Source: Erinaceus europaeus
Lineage: Eukaryota; Chordata; Mammalia; Eulipotyphla; Erinaceidae
Direction of reading: 5' to 3'
Length of the DNA: 64,000 bases
NCBI RefSeq assembly: GCF_950295315.1
Contig: NC_080171.1
Coordinates: 91,187,516-91,251,515 of the forward strand
In this document: one piece after another, positions 23,385 through 35,704 of the stretch
How positions within the stretch are numbered: position 1 is the stretch's first letter
How the letters are laid out: each line of letters opens with the position of its first letter
Translations under genes and position numbers: made by a program
The notes under the pieces: generated by a model
What the model was told of the DNA's origin: nothing
Seen by the model: the letters and a program-made list of their open reading frames with translations, nothing else
Database searches by the model: none

Positions 23385-23728
23385 CCCCTTCCCTTCCCTT
23401 CCCTTTCTTTTTCTTTCTTTCTTTCTTTTTTATTTTTGCCTCCAGGGTTATCATTGGGACTTGATGGTGCCTGCACTATGAATCCACTGCTCCAGGTGGC
23501 CATTTTTTCCTTTTTTTGTTGTTGTTGTTGTTGGATAGGACAGAAATAAATTGAGAGAAGAGAAGACAGACAGGGGTAGAGAGAGATAGTTACCTGCAGA
23601 CCTGCTTCACCACTTATGAAGTGACCCCCTACAGGTGGGGAGCCAGGGGCTGGAACTGGGATCTTTGTGCTTAGTCATTGAGGTCTATACTATGAGCTCT
23701 TAATCTGATAATGATACCACCCTCCCAC
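23385..23728 (-). mobile_element. SINE type A (long form), antisense, preceded by a C/T tract
   Basis: The left side is cccttcccttccctttcttt-type simple sequence, then gcctccagggttatcattgg, ccactgctccaggtggccat, and the promoter half in reverse, ending about 23728. The 5' end region is more diverged than in most copies. Confidence 0.85.
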
Positions 23729-23959
23729 TGCTATTGTGATTTCAGAATGGAGAACTTTTCCATTCAGGTCCAGAAGGTAATCCATCCTTTGATTCTGATT
23801 TCTCTTCTACATAGCTCACCCCAAATGACAAAATGAGATTATTCAAGGGATAATTTAAAATTCAGAGCCAGAATGTATTCTTGTACTCGCCTGAATGGGT
23901 CCAACATCTATCTTTCCCTCTCTTTCTTTCTTTCTTTCTTTTTTCTTTATTTCTTTTTA

Positions 23960-24835
23960 TTAGTGATTTAATAATGACTGATAAGATTGTGGGATAAGAG
24001 AGGTACAATTCATACAATTCAATTCCCCCCACCAGAGTTCCATATCCTCTTCTCCCCCATTAGAAGTTTCCCGTGAAGAAGGTGGGAGGTCTGGCTTCTG
24101 TAATTGGTTGTCCTCTAGACATGGGGGTTGATAGGTCAGTTCATACCCCCAGCCTATTTCTGTCTTTCCCTAGTGGGGCAGGACTTTATGGAAGTGGGGT
24201 TCCAGGACACACTGCGGGGGTCGTCTGCCCAGGGACGTCAGGTTGGCATCATGGTAGCACCTTCAACTTGGTGGCTGAAAACCATTAAGATATAAAGCAG
24301 AACAAATTGTTTAATAATCAGGAACCTAAAGGTAAGAATGAAATTTGGGGTCTCCATTTTGGAAAAAGCTAGTAGGGCAATTTTAGGTATATTCCAAGGA
24401 GTCCATGACTTTAATATAATAATTTTTACCTGAGCCCAGCAGCTAACATGTAGGTGTGTTAAGAGTATTGTTTGGGAAGATAGTGTCAGAGTTGATAAAA
24501 GGACTAGAAAGCTGGATCAGGGCAGAAAGAAGCTCCCAAATATGAGGAAAGTATATAAATACCATAAACTGCAAACCCTACTGATCTGATCTAGGGCACA
24601 TATCTATTCATATTTAGCACATTATCCTGTGTAACCTTTGAGTCCCTGTCAGTCTGAGCTCAAATTCTATACTCATAGCTAGGGACATTCTAGGATGCAC
24701 TCATTTTAGGACCAGTCTTCCTTGAATAACATATTATATTGATCCAGCCTCCCTTTGGAAAGTGGGGCAGTTTCTACCACTGTTGTTCTACATTGAGGGC
24801 AGTGTCCTTTAGAGGCCCACAGGAGGGTTTATGAT
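23960..24835 (-). mobile_element. Module X, subtype ii, antisense
   Basis: The 3' end is on the left (gtgatttaataatgactgat, then ggtacaattcatacaattca). The body runs through tctggcttctgtaattggtt and ccaggacacactgcgggggt to the subtype ii upstream part (gactagaaagctggatcagg, gagggcagtgtcctttagag). It is closely colinear with 60615-61530. Confidence 0.75.
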
Positions 24836-25049
24836 CCAGCATCTTTCTTGACTCAATCTTGAAATGTTTGAGTTTATGTTTACCTTTACTTAAAGCCTCT
24901 GCTCTGAAGTTTCCTGACTACCATATTTTCTTGCCTGTTTTAATCTAGTGATATCATAATATATTTGGGAAAGAGGAAAACCCATCAGGGCAATCACTGA
25001 AAATTTCAAGTTCAGAAGGGCCATTTAGTTTCAGTCACTTTTTTCTTTT

Positions 25050-25245
25050 CTTTTCTTATATTTTTATTTATTTATTATTGGGAAGGGGAGACAGTGAGGA
25101 AGAGAGAAAGAAAAACATTTGCAACCCTGCTTCACTACTCATGAAGATTTCTCTCCATAGGTGGGGATCAGGAGCTTGAACCTAGGTCCTTGTGCACTTT
25201 AATGTGAGTGCTTAACCAGCTGCACTACCACCTGACCCTGCAGCT
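25050..25245 (-). mobile_element. SINE type B, antisense
   Basis: tttttatttatttattattg, then ctgcttcactactcatgaag, ataggtggggatcaggagct and a 5' end at actaccacctgaccctgca give type B order in reverse. Confidence 0.8.
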
Positions 25246-25639
25246 GCTTTATTCAAATTGGATATCAAACATAGGTCATTTCATGGACCCATGACAATGA
25301 GGCTGAAATTTCCAGAACCTGAAAGCAACAAGGGGTTTGGAGTAAGAACTTAAAGGTCAAACTCATCCTATAGTGTTACTGCAACTTGTCATTTTGCATG
25401 AGTCAAGGCCCCCCATACCCATCATGTGAAGTACATGAGAGTCCAACTATTCACTTCTGGGGACTTTTATTTCTTTCAAGGGATATGAGAATGAAATAAC
25501 ACTTTGAAAGTTGCCAGGTACTTGACCACAGGGGCTCTTTGATTCCTGGGAGATGCCTGAGTGTGTAATTTGGAGTTTGATGAATATGGATTTGAGTAAT
25601 TTTTTCTATCTGAACTGAATTATATCACCTAAAATATAT

Positions 25640-25900
25640 ATAATAGCTGATACTGATCGAGAGTATGTCATGTTCCAGGAACAGTCCTAAGTGTTTTCAC
25701 ACAGGCACTGTATGAACTTGCAGTAAAATCCTGTCAGGATAGGTGCCATTAATAATAGTCTCGTTTTAGAGAAGATGAGACTGAAGTCAGAAAAAATGAT
25801 AAACTTGCCAAAGATCACCTACTTAGTAGTTATAACTGGGGTTTGACAAACCAGTCAGACCCCTACTTCTCTTTATAGTTTAAGCAGTCTGCTTTCTATA
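25640..25900 (-). mobile_element. MIR SINE remnant, antisense
   Basis: The succession caggaacagtcctaagtgtt, an aataatagtctcgttttaga block, gatgagactgaagtcagaaa and acttgccaaagatcacctac follows the reverse complement of the mammalian MIR consensus with heavy decay. Confidence 0.7.
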
Positions 25901-26204
25901 CCTAAAAGTCTCTCTTTTTGACTGTGAACAACTTGACTCCTGCTTTTTTCAGTATTAAAATATTTGTTAACATCCCTGTACATTACCAATCTCCCAAACA
26001 GATAAATTTGTCTCTCTCTTTGATAAATAACATTTACTGTCCTTCACCTGCTACCTCTTGGACACCAAAACTGAAGGAGAATCTCTTGATGTGACTGAAA
26101 GATCTTCCATTTTGGTTGTTGTTGAGTTAAAGTGTCACAGTAACATATATATCCTGATATGTTTGTTGGACTACTACATAGTACAGATAACTAAGGATCT
26201 TGAG

Positions 26205-26720
26205 GCCACATGCTGGGCTAGCCTCGCAGGAGAGAGGATCCAGGAACTCGTGGCGGTGTGGTAATACAATTCTTTATTCACACTGGAGTGCCCCAGAGTC
26301 AGGTGTGAGCACAGAGGGTTAAGCCATGTGTTGCCAAACCACAATGGCCACCTCCTGCTCTGCAGCCAGCCCTTCTCCAGGTCAGGGTGCAGGACAGAAA
26401 AAAAGAGAGAGAAACCAGGAACAGAAGTGGATTTTATGGGATAAAACTGGAAGTGGCAAGTCAGGAACAGAGATGGCTAGGAAAGGGGGTGGATAAAAGA
26501 AAAGGGCACATTGGGAACTTCCTTAGATACCATTGCTATGGTTTTAGCTGGCAGGAATTAGTAATACCCTGAGGGGATAACAAGGTGGGGAGACCTTTAG
26601 TCATTTATAAGACAAAGCAGAAGATTGGTATGTAGATAAAGGGACTGGCCATACTAGCACAGGGTGGTTTGTGGGCCCTACCCAACTCAACCACATCTGC
26701 ACAAGTTCCCAACAGCCACA
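26205..26720 (-). mobile_element. Solo LTR, antisense, perfect 6-bp target duplication
   Basis: The LTR is 26211-26714 (504 bp). On the plus strand it begins TGCTGGGCTAGC and ends TTCCCAACA, so in its own sense it runs TGTTGGGA to GCCCAGCA. gccaca flanks it at 26205-26210 and 26715-26720. The complement holds an AATAAA near 26270 (gtgaataaagaattgtatta). The terminal bases match the LTR ends at 12.1 kb and 42.1 kb, so I place it in the same 6-bp-duplication group. The 61-codon frame inside is not a gene. Confidence 0.92.
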
Positions 26721-27512
26721 TGTGTACAAGATCCTAGTTCTAAAACCTCAACAACCTCACAGTTTCACAAAGGAAGAAAACATATGCACTGTTAATGGCA
26801 CACAGAACACCAACTATGTAATTGATACTGCTTGGGGGAAATAAGGAGGTCCTACAGAGAAGAGACCTCATTGAATGACTGAGTTTTCCTTGTGACTAAG
26901 AGGATGGGGATGGCCAGGAGAGTGACTTTCCAGGCAAAAGGAACAGCAAGCCAAAGGTGCAGAAGCATGAAATTGTTTCTTCATTGGTGGGGCTCTCATA
27001 ATCCTTTAGTAATTGACTCTTGAAGGTCGAATGATTCCTCAATGTGAGGGTCATCACAGAGCTGTGGGTTTACTCAGCAGGCTAAGAATCTAATATCCCA
27101 TCAAGATTATAGTATTTAACCTTAATTCTGTATTTATTTGTGAGACAAGGAGATTGCTTAATGCACAACATATGTGACTTCTTTAGGTAAGAAAATAAAA
27201 GCCCTTCTAGGTTTTTCCATTTCATACACGTTTTTGAGCATTCTTAAGTAATCAGTTGGCTGCTTCAGGGTTAACTTAGGTGTACTATTTTTACAGGTTT
27301 GGGTAGGTGACAGCACATGTTTTATATGACAAGGAACAAGACCTGTATTCTGTTTTCCATTATATAAGGACTTGCAGAATCCTGAACTCCTTAACATCAC
27401 ATTTCAGTGAAGCTTTATTTAGTACCTCTTTCAGACTGGTATCCTAAGCAACTCTTAGTGGGTCCGTCGTTATCTTAGTTTTTCCATGGTTCCAGCATGA
27501 ACCAGAGGCATA
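26721..27512. other. Unique DNA, no gene
   Basis: No repeat boundary or RNA gene was recognised. The 80-codon minus-strand frame at 27158-27400 has no recognisable features. Confidence 0.45.
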
Positions 27513-27841
27513 GCAAATTCTTTTTTTTTAATTATTTATTTATTTATTACCTTTTTTGTTGCCCTTGTTGTTTTATTGTTGTACTTATTGTTGTTGTTGT
27601 TGTTATTGATGTCATCATTGTTGGATAGGTTAGAGAGAAATGGAGAGAGGATAGGAAGACCAAGGGGAGGGGAACGAAAGATAAACACCTGCAGACCTGC
27701 TTCACCACTTGTGAAGTGACTCCCCTGTAGGTGAGGATCCAGGTGCTCGAACCGGGATTCTTCTGCTGGTCTTTGCACTTTGCGCCAACTGCATTTAACC
27801 TGCTGCACTACTGCCCGACTCCTGGCACTGCAAATTCTTTT
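27513..27841 (-). mobile_element. SINE type A, antisense, 12-bp target duplication
   Basis: gcaaattctttt occurs at 27513-27524 and 27830-27841. Between are the reversed SINE with a T-rich tail on the left and its 5' end (ctactgcccgactcctggca) on the right. Confidence 0.92.
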
Positions 27842-29390
27842 GGTGGATGACGACATCCTTTTCAACTATTCAATTATGCATTTTATTTTACCCAAGTCAC
27901 TCTCACCACTTCTACTCATATCCAAATATTGACTTGAGCAAATATCAGCTTTCGCAGCATGGACCAAGAGCAAGGCAGAGGAAGGGGAAGGAACATTTCT
28001 TTTAAGGAAAGAGGTGCTCCCAAAGGCTTGGGGTCCCCATTAGCATGACTGAGATTGGATGCTCCAACTGAGAATTTGTCATGATTCTTTCATACCTTGG
28101 CCAAATGCTTCTCTGCGCAGTCCATGAAGAAGTTGAAGAAGTAAATTGGTGTTGTAAACAAATTCTCAAGGGCAATGTTTTCCTGAGATAAGAAATTGTT
28201 TACAAGCTCCCTGGGAGCATCATTTACATAAAACAATTACTATGCTTATTACCAAGCATTTTCATTTATTCATTAAAACATGTACCTGTAGGACTCAGCA
28301 AACCTTTGTTCAGTAGGTTCTGTGGATTACTGTTGCTTCAAGGAGGGTTTCTGAAGGAATATTTACTTTCTGTGTTTTCAGTTTGATAATAAGAAGTAAC
28401 TATTTTTTAAAGGCTAAATAGAGGCCAGCATTTTTTGGCATTTTGTTGTTTAACCTTCACTATGATCTGGTGAGATAGATCACATAACCCCCTTTGATAT
28501 GTAAAGAAAAGAATATTCATAGCAATGGGTTGGTTCATTCAAGCAGCCTGGCTGCTCCTTTGGGCAATTTGGATGGGATACAGCCCTCACTGTTCAGAGC
28601 CATGCATAAAACAAAGGGCAGGAAGCACAGGCACTTAATTTTGTGTTTCTCCTTATATATTTCCTGCTTTCACAGAACTCCAAAATGTTTGCTTACAGGG
28701 ATACCTTATAACTAGTGAAAGACAGCATAGGCATGTCACTTTTTCTTTAACCTTGATGTAATCAGTGAACTCTGTGTTCAGTTCTGCCAAGTTGGTTGAT
28801 TACACCTACTTCCTGGGCTTCTCCTATTCTGCCTGTAAAATGGAGGGAAATCAAATGGATTAAGAGGCTTTTGAATCTTGAGTGGACACATCGATAGTAT
28901 TCTTGAGCTGCAGGTCTACAATATTGAGTGAAAAATTTGGACATTCATGTAGGTTTCAGATTCTCAAATGGTTCGTGGCCTAACAGTTATGACAATAATG
29001 GCAACAATGGTGGCAGCTTGTTAATTACTTAATAAATGCTAAATACACTGCTCTTTATCTTCTAAACCTTATGAGGTAAAGGATTTTCATCATGCTCATT
29101 TGATAAGTGGCTAAAACTCAAGCTCAGGGAAATTGAATAACTTAGTCAAGACCACAAAGCCAGTGAGAAGCCAAACCTCGGACAAAGTTCCCAGGAAGCT
29201 TTTGTTCATATTCACATACTGTGCAATATTTTGGCTATTCAAGATATTGCTTCAGTCCTCAGAAATACAAACAAGAGACTAAATAGGATAGTAATTTTTG
29301 GATGATTGAGGTTCAGATAGGGGATTATCAGGAATCCTGGATAAGCACGTCCCTTTAGAACACATCTATCCTGAATAAGAGATGTTTTTT
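27842..29390. other. Unique DNA with a MIR-like fragment
   Basis: 29060-29200 (ttatgaggtaaaggattttc through gtcaagaccacaaagccagt) reads like an antisense MIR. The remainder shows no gene or recent repeat. Confidence 0.5.
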
Positions 29391-29480
29391 TTTCCTTTTT
29401 TTTAGTTATTTAATAATGATTGGCAAGATTGTGGGAAAAGAGGGGTACAATTCCACAAAATTCCCACCATCACTGTCTGC
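29391..29480 (-). mobile_element. Short module X 3' end fragment, antisense
   Basis: tttaataatgattggcaaga, then aagaggggtacaattccaca and attcccaccatcac match the last 80 or so bases of module X in reverse. Sequence to the right is not clearly related. A T run precedes it. Confidence 0.6.
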
Positions 29481-30635
29481 CACTAGCTTTCACTTAGGAT
29501 TCCTTTACAGCCCAACCTGTGAGTTCTGGGAGAGTTCCAGCCTCCACTCCCCCATCATAGGACCAACTCTTGTGGGATCTTATTGAATATGAATAACTGA
29601 GCTAGTGCCAGGAGTTGTAAGTTCCAAGGTTGGTACACAACCAAAGACCTCAGAAGACCCTAAATATGCCAAGGGCAATTGGGAGGATAGGAAAGGCATT
29701 GCCAAGGAGGTAAGCTCATTTGGGTTTTGCAGAATGTTCGTGTCAGCGACAATCCCATTGGTCTATTCAGTAGAGATTAATAACAGCAGGCAACAGGCAG
29801 CAGCAATAACAGTGATAACAAAAGCAACAGCTTTATTTCTCCTGACCATTTGTCTGCCTGATCTTTTTCAACTCTTCTATCAATATCCTGAGTAGAAATA
29901 TAGTTTCCATTTTCCAGTCGAAAATACCAAACTCAAAGAGATGGAGTAACTGGACAAAGAACCCAGAGAAAGCCAAATATGTCCCCCAAAATAACTTCAT
30001 AAGATGACCCACTTTTTAGGGAGCCCAGCACCTCCATGGCTCCCATCCACACAACCTCCGATCTGAAGTCCTCTTTTAATTCACTATGAAGCTCTCCCAC
30101 TTCTTGCTTGCCATTGAGTCTTGTTGATCGTAGCTGACACCTTTGTTTTAGTAAACTTGATTCTTTTCTCATTTGGGTGGTCTTTGTTTCTGCCTTGGAA
30201 ATCTGTTCTCTGGCCCTAGGTAGTTTCACTTTAGAACTGAACTATTCATTCATCACCATCTCATGCCTCATGAGTTTTTTTATTTTTTGTCAAATTGTAT
30301 GACCTTGTTGTTAAGTTAAAAATCACTTGTTAATGAAGTGTATCTCCCATTCTAGGGAAGTGTGGTTATCTGTACTTGTTCTAAGGTAGACTCAAATGTT
30401 AAGTCCCCTGGTAGTCTCAGGTCTCAGTTTCCTTATGTGTAACATGGGAACAAGAACAGTGAATTTGCTGCAAACTATAGGACTTAACTTGTCATTTATT
30501 CTTTAAGCAGATATTTCTGAGTACCTATTATGTTCACTGGACATTCAACAGTGAGAAAAATGAAATCCCTATTTATGGAAATATTAGATCCTACCTTGGC
30601 AGACAGAAGCACACATATCCTTGCATACATGCACA
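29481..30635. other. Unique DNA, no supported gene
   Basis: Frames at 29605-29895 (plus, 96 codons) and 29933-30229 (minus, 98 codons) have no recognisable domain. Weak MIR-like text occurs near 30400-30480. Confidence 0.4.
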
Positions 30636-30639
30636 GTCA

Positions 30640-31110
30640 TAAACACTGAATAAGGTGATTGGTGGGGGAGGTGCAAAGCTAATTCAGTCACTTTGGAAAT
30701 ACACTTAGACTTTATTATGAAATTAAACATACATTCACCATAGGATACCACAGTCTCACTCCTCTGCATTTGTCCAAGAGTAATAAATGTGTGTGTTCAA
30801 ACAAATTTATTTGTAATAATCAAATACTAGAAGCAGCCCATATGTCCTTAATTGAAAGAATGGATAAACAAACCATGGTTCATCCACAAAATGGACTAGT
30901 TCCCATCAATCATAAGGAACGAGCTACTGCGACACTTAGTAAAATGTGATGTTCAGTGAAAGATAGACTGAAAAAGACTGCATGTTGTGTGATTCCATTT
31001 CTAAGACAGCCAAAATAAAAAAGTGAAACTATAGGAAGAGAAAACAGATCATTGGTCCCTGGGCACTGGACACAAGGGGAGGGCTATATTATAGGAGCAC
31101 TAGAGAATTA
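30640..31110 (+). mobile_element. Ancient L1 remnant (end of ORF2 and start of 3' UTR)
   Basis: atttgtaataatcaaatact, agaatggataaacaaaccat, ataaggaacgagctactgcg, tgtgtgattccatttctaag and cattggtccctgggcactgg follow the order of old mammalian L1M-type ends. It is far more decayed than the L1 at 16.6-21 kb. Confidence 0.7.
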
Positions 31111-31394
31111 GGACACTGAAAGAACTCTGTTGTTGCTACTGGACTTCACCACTCTTGGATAACTTTCTAAGATACAGAGACAAAGAAATGGAAAGATGGG
31201 CTCCTTCTAGTGCTGCAGTTCTTGACTTGCATGAATAATTTGATAGAACTCTTCTTGACTTTGCCAGTGGTTTTGTGACTCTGAGCATTTGTAGAAACTC
31301 ATAGAGTTTGAACCAGAAAAGGTGAGTTATCAATTGGGTGTAAATAATAGCTAACTGCTCAAAGGAAGATAAAATAGGATCAAGAGTTAGACAA

Positions 31395-31645
31395 TGGCAA
31401 GAAGGGTCTGAATGGTATTAAACCTGGTAGAGTGTACACTTCACCATGCTTGAGGACCCAGGTTCAATCCCTTGGTCCCTACCTGAAAGCATGGAGTGTC
31501 ATAAGTAGTGGAGTACTGCTGCCAGTGTCTCTCCTCCTTGCTGCCCCCTCAGCTTCTATACATAAATGACCACCAGGGATATGGAATTGTGCAAACACTG
31601 AGTCCCAGCAATAACTCTCGTGGAGGAAAAAATAAAGAAATAAAA
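31395..31645 (+). mobile_element. SINE type B, diverged, with long 3' end
   Basis: A gaggacccaggttcaatccc promoter block, then cataagtagtggagtactgc, a C/T-rich part and a right end gagtcccagcaataactctc before an A/G-rich tail. Confidence 0.7.
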
Positions 31646-32544
31646 AAGAAAAAAGGAAAAGAAAATGGCAAGGAACGGGGTGCGAAATGTGTTTAGGGGA
31701 GACATGTGTTTAAGAGATCAAGTGCTCTGCAGATATTTGGGGTGAGACCTCCAGGAGTTGAGGAATGACCATTCAGAATTACTGAATATGTGGTGTACTG
31801 TTAAATTCAAATGGGAGAGTGTAGAGTGGAGGGAATGGGAGTTAGGAAGTGAATTTGGAGTGAAGATACACGTAGCAGATCATTCAGGTCCTTGTAGACC
31901 TCAGAAAGGCATTTGGGTTTCATCTTAAGTGTCCATGTAGTTCCAGGAGCATTTTGAGCTGGACCCGGCTGGATCTGAGTCACCTCTTATGTGAATAGAC
32001 TGGGTGGCAATTGTTTGTGTATTGGGGGCCTTGAGGGTGTGTGCATGGCAGGAAGTGAGAGACCAGCTAGGAGCATGCACAATGCTGCACAGTCTGCGTT
32101 TTGCATCCTCTGTATGCTCAATTAACTTCAGCCAAGCTGTCCTCAAATCCTCCTGCCTGCCATGTGAAGCCTCCCTCTAGACATTTGCTGTCTTCAGAAT
32201 AAAATATGTGAGCATCTTTCTTTTCTGCTTTTGCTCACCTGTACTCTCCTGCTCTCCACCCCCAAGGACTTTGGAGAGAAGAGCTAAACATCCTCAGAAA
32301 AACAGCCTAATTGATTCCCTGACTCAGCTGGACTTTAGTTAGGGGGAAATGAAGTGCAGGTGGAGGGTCTACCTCCCAAAAAAGGAGAATCAAACACAAA
32401 ATGGTCTTGGTTATGACACAGCCCTCAGACTGCCAAAGGTTATTTTTGCTTGTTTGCCCTTGAGACAGAGAAGGTCAATAAGCACTTTCAGAATTTTGAA
32501 AGGTGAGGTGGTTAATCTTATGCCAATTTGAATAGGCCCTGGAG

Positions 32545-32934
32545 CACATATTTATCTGGTCAAACATTATTATTATTGTTATGTCTATCAGGGTGTTTTT
32601 GAATGAGACTATCATTTCAGTGGATTGACTCAATAAAGCAGATTGCCTATCTGGATATGGGTGGGTCTCATCCCATTGGTTGCAGGCCACAATAGGACAA
32701 AAGACCCTAATAGAACAATAGAACTCTCCCTAGCAAAGAAGAGAATTTCTCCTGCCTGATTGTCTTTTATTTGAAACTGACTCTTTTCCCCACCCTGAAG
32801 CTTACACTAATGCATCTGCTCTTCTTGTGTTTCAAGTTCTTTGTTAAACCACACCATTGGCTCTCCTGGGTTTCCAACTTGGAGACCACAAAATTTGAAA
32901 CATGTTGGCCTCTATAATCTTGTGAGTCAATTCT
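32545..32934 (+). mobile_element. Ancient interspersed repeat (part 1), hosts a nest of insertions
   Basis: Same family as 15017-15925: tggattgactcaataaagca, tgggtgggtctcatcccatt, gaccctaatagaacaataga. It continues after the nested insertions at about 34776-34805 and again at 35475-35540 (tcctattggttttgattctc). It is the oldest layer of the nest. Confidence 0.65.
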
Positions 32935-33160
32935 TTTTTTTTTTTTTTAATTTCTTTATTGGGAGATTAATGTTTTATATTTGACAGTAAATACAATAGT
33001 TTGTACATGCATAACATTTCTCGGTTTTCCATATAACAGTATAACCCCCACTAAGTCCTCTGTCATTGTTTTTGGACCTGTACTCTCCCCCCCACTTACC
33101 CCAGAGTCTTTTACTTTGGTGCAATATACCAACTCCAGTTCAGGTTCTACTTATGTTCCT
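32921..33160 (-). mobile_element. L1 3' UTR fragment, antisense (left part), 14-bp target duplication
   Basis: A T run is followed by sequence matching 16600-16815 (agtaaatacaatagtttgta, atataacagtataaccccca). The matching right part is at 34715-34761. The host duplication is tgtgagtcaattct (32921-32934) versus tgtgaatcaattct (34762-34775), one mismatch. The L1 fragment was later split by ERV sequence. Confidence 0.85.
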
Positions 33161-33968
33161 CGATGTTCAAGGAACCTCACCTTGACTTCTAATGTGTATG
33201 CACCTCCTCTTTTCGTGTTCTGGTGCAATACCACCCTATATTTTCGTGTCAATTCTTCCCTACCTGGTCCTTGCCTCCTAGTTTCCCTTGTTCCACAGAT
33301 AACCCTCTCTGAAGAAGAATTCCATCAGGTGACGTCCCACCCGAGGACCAGACATGCTGTGTTTCTCCCTCTGGTCATTGGCATTGGACTGACTACTTCC
33401 CTTGGGCTTGCTGGTGGTGCTTTGGGATAATCTATACTGCTGGACTCATTGAGAATCAACTTTAACAGTCCATTAACTTCACCTCTGACAGCTTAGAGTC
33501 TCTTCAGAGACAGATAAACTCCCTTGCCAAGGTGGTACTCCAGAACCGTAGTGGTTTGGACTTGATTTTCGCTGAACAGGGTAGTCTTTGTTTACAAAGC
33601 ACTACAAGAAGAATGTTGCTTTTTCATAAATGAAACTGGATTTGTAGAACAAAATGTTGATACTTTGCATAATCTTAGCCATGATATTAAGAATTCCTTT
33701 TCCTCTTTTGGTACTAACTCTTGGTTTTCTTTTCCTCTAACTTCTTGGTTTTTGCCTCTTCTAGGTCTTTTGCTGGCTGTTATAGTTCTGTTACTGATTG
33801 CGCCTTGCCTCATTCAATTCCTCAAAAGGTGCATGCATAACATTATCAACGTTACAATTCAAAAGGTTTCTGTTCATTCTTACACTGCTGTTCCTATGAC
33901 AGACATGACATCGTTTGCTAACATAGACCCATAGACACTATTCATTAATGAAAGAAAAGAAGAGGAGA
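33161..33968 (+). pseudogene. Decayed ERV env (end of SU, TM) with polypurine tract, gammaretrovirus-type
   Basis: Env remains are spread over at least three frames. 33161-33430 holds the end of the surface subunit, a cleavage-site region lacking the usual final basic residue, and a hydrophobic fusion-peptide-like stretch ending in a stop. Further on is a decayed heptad and immunosuppressive-like region. The disulphide motif of CX6CC type (near 33590-33630) is split by a frameshift. The last frame (33665-33934) holds a membrane anchor of about 25 hydrophobic residues and a short tail. A polypurine tract (aaagaaaagaagaggaga) precedes the LTR. No gag, pol or 5' LTR is present. It cannot encode a functional envelope. 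Confidence 0.88.
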
Positions 33969-34714
33969 TGTGGGACTGTGTGAAAGCTTGGTAGAGCTTA
34001 GCGAAGCTCTCCCATCCTTGGATGGAGGTCTGGAAAGACACCCCACTTGTTAGCCTCTCTCTTTATAGAGATGAGCCAAGAGGGAAAGGTCTCCCAAACA
34101 GTTTCTCCTTGTTAGTCTCTCAAGCACACAGAAAGCCTACAAGTCTCTCACACTTAAGTTTCCCCTGCTAGCAGACCAAATGGTTGCCTGCTTGAGGGTT
34201 CACTCAAAATTAACACATCCACTTCATTTTTTTATCATAAAGGAGAACACACTCTATTATACACCTCTGCCAATACCAGTCAGTGAGACTCCCATATTCT
34301 ATTTCCTTGTGCCCTTTGATATCTATGATTCACATCAATTTTTGTTTGTCTTCTTCTCTACGTCACCTTACTGGTTCTATGCTTCTCTCAAATACCTTTG
34401 GATAATTAACTCACCTGCATTATGGAGACTAATCATTTTGACCTTTATGTATCTCATCAATTCTTGTCATACCAGCCCCCTACCCTAGGGGCAAGCTGAC
34501 CTTTAATAAACCTGTAATTTCTGACATATGTGAAAAATGTTCTTTGTTTAACTCAGTATAAAATCCTGTACCCTTCTCCAAATAAACGATTGTTCATACC
34601 AGAATGCTTCCTGATGCCCCTTTCTAATTCACGCAGCCACTAGAGCTGGTGAGGGAGGGTCAGAGGCTTACCCTCCCCCCCATCGGTTGGAGCCACTCCA
34701 TGTGAGCACCAGCA
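33969..34714 (+). mobile_element. 3' LTR of the env-bearing ERV
   Basis: It starts TGTGGGACTGTG directly after the polypurine tract. A TATA-like cagtataaaatcctg lies near 34555 and an AATAAA in ccaaataaacgattg near 34580. An earlier aataaa occurs at 34505. I place the end near 34714, where L1 3' UTR sequence resumes (ctgatcttgtttttta). The end is inferred from that resumption. This LTR is unrelated to the TGTTGGG group. Confidence 0.75.
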
Positions 34715-34805
34715 CTGATCTTGTTTTTTAACTTCTTCCTGAGAGTGAGGTCATCATCCCATGTGAATCAATTCTTTATACATATTTCTCTTTGTTTTTT
34801 TTTTT

Positions 34806-35162
34806 CCTGTCTCCAGGGTTATTCTTGGGGCTTAGTGCCTGCACTATGAATCCACTGCTCCTGGAGCTGTTTTTTCCCTTTTGTTGCCCTTGTTGTTTAT
34901 CATTGTTGCTGTTATTGTTGTTGTTGTTGCTGCTGTCATTGGATAGAACAGAGAGAAATGGAGAGAGGAGGGGAAGGCAGAGAGGGGGAGAGAAAGACAG
35001 ACACCTGTAGACCTGCTTCACTGCCTGTGAAGTGTCTCCCTTGCAGGTGAATAGCTGGGGGCTCAAACCAAAATCCTTGTGTGGGTCCTTGTGCTTTGCG
35101 CCATGTGTATTTAACCCGCTGCACTACTGCCAGAACTCACTGTGCTACCACCCGGCCCCCTT
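34806..35162 (-). mobile_element. SINE type A (long form), antisense
   Basis: ctccagggttattcttgggg and ccactgctcctggagctgtt give the long 3' end. The body follows to about 35130, then a second 5'-end-like stretch ctgtgctaccacccggcccc, which may be a small duplication of the SINE 5' end. Confidence 0.85.
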
Positions 35163-35474
35163 TCTGATTGTTTTTAATTGCCACTAGGGTAACTGCTGGG
35201 CCTTCATTGTCACACTACAAACCCACAGCTCCTGGAGTCCATTTTTTTCTTTTATTTATTTTTTTCTCCCTCCCTTCTATTTTATTTGATATGATGAAGA
35301 GAAATAAGGGAAGGGGGGAGTAGAGTGGAGCTAGAAAGGTAAATATCTGCAGACCTGCTCCACAGTTCATGAAGGACCCCCTCCTCCCACCAGTGGGGAA
35401 CAGGGCCTCAAATCCAGGTCCTTGTGCATGGTAGTGTGTGTGCTCAATCAGGTGTTCCCCCACCTGGCACACTC
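35163..35474 (-). mobile_element. SINE type B (long form), antisense
   Basis: gccactagggtaactgctgg, ccacagctcctggagtccat, tgcagacctgctccacagtt and a 5' end around ccccacctggcac. It lies head to tail with the preceding SINE, within the ancient repeat. Confidence 0.8.
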
Positions 35475-35704
35475 CTTATACATCTTTCCATCTGTATATT
35501 TCCTATTGGTTTTGATTCTCTGGAGACTCCTGAGTTAAGAATCGGGGAACTATCTTGCCTAAAAGTACCTTGAACAGGCATGGCTATGGAGTAGGATCTG
35601 TTTCAGATCACTCTCCTGATAAACTAGAAGAAAAACAACAAAAATCAACCTGAAAAGTCAACAAAATACAACCAAGATTTCTTTAGCAACACACTAAGCC
35701 ACAG

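Noticed and set aside
32981..33430. 149-codon frame that looks like one protein
   Set aside because: The first half is antisense L1 3' UTR and only the second half is env. The join is a result of nested insertion.
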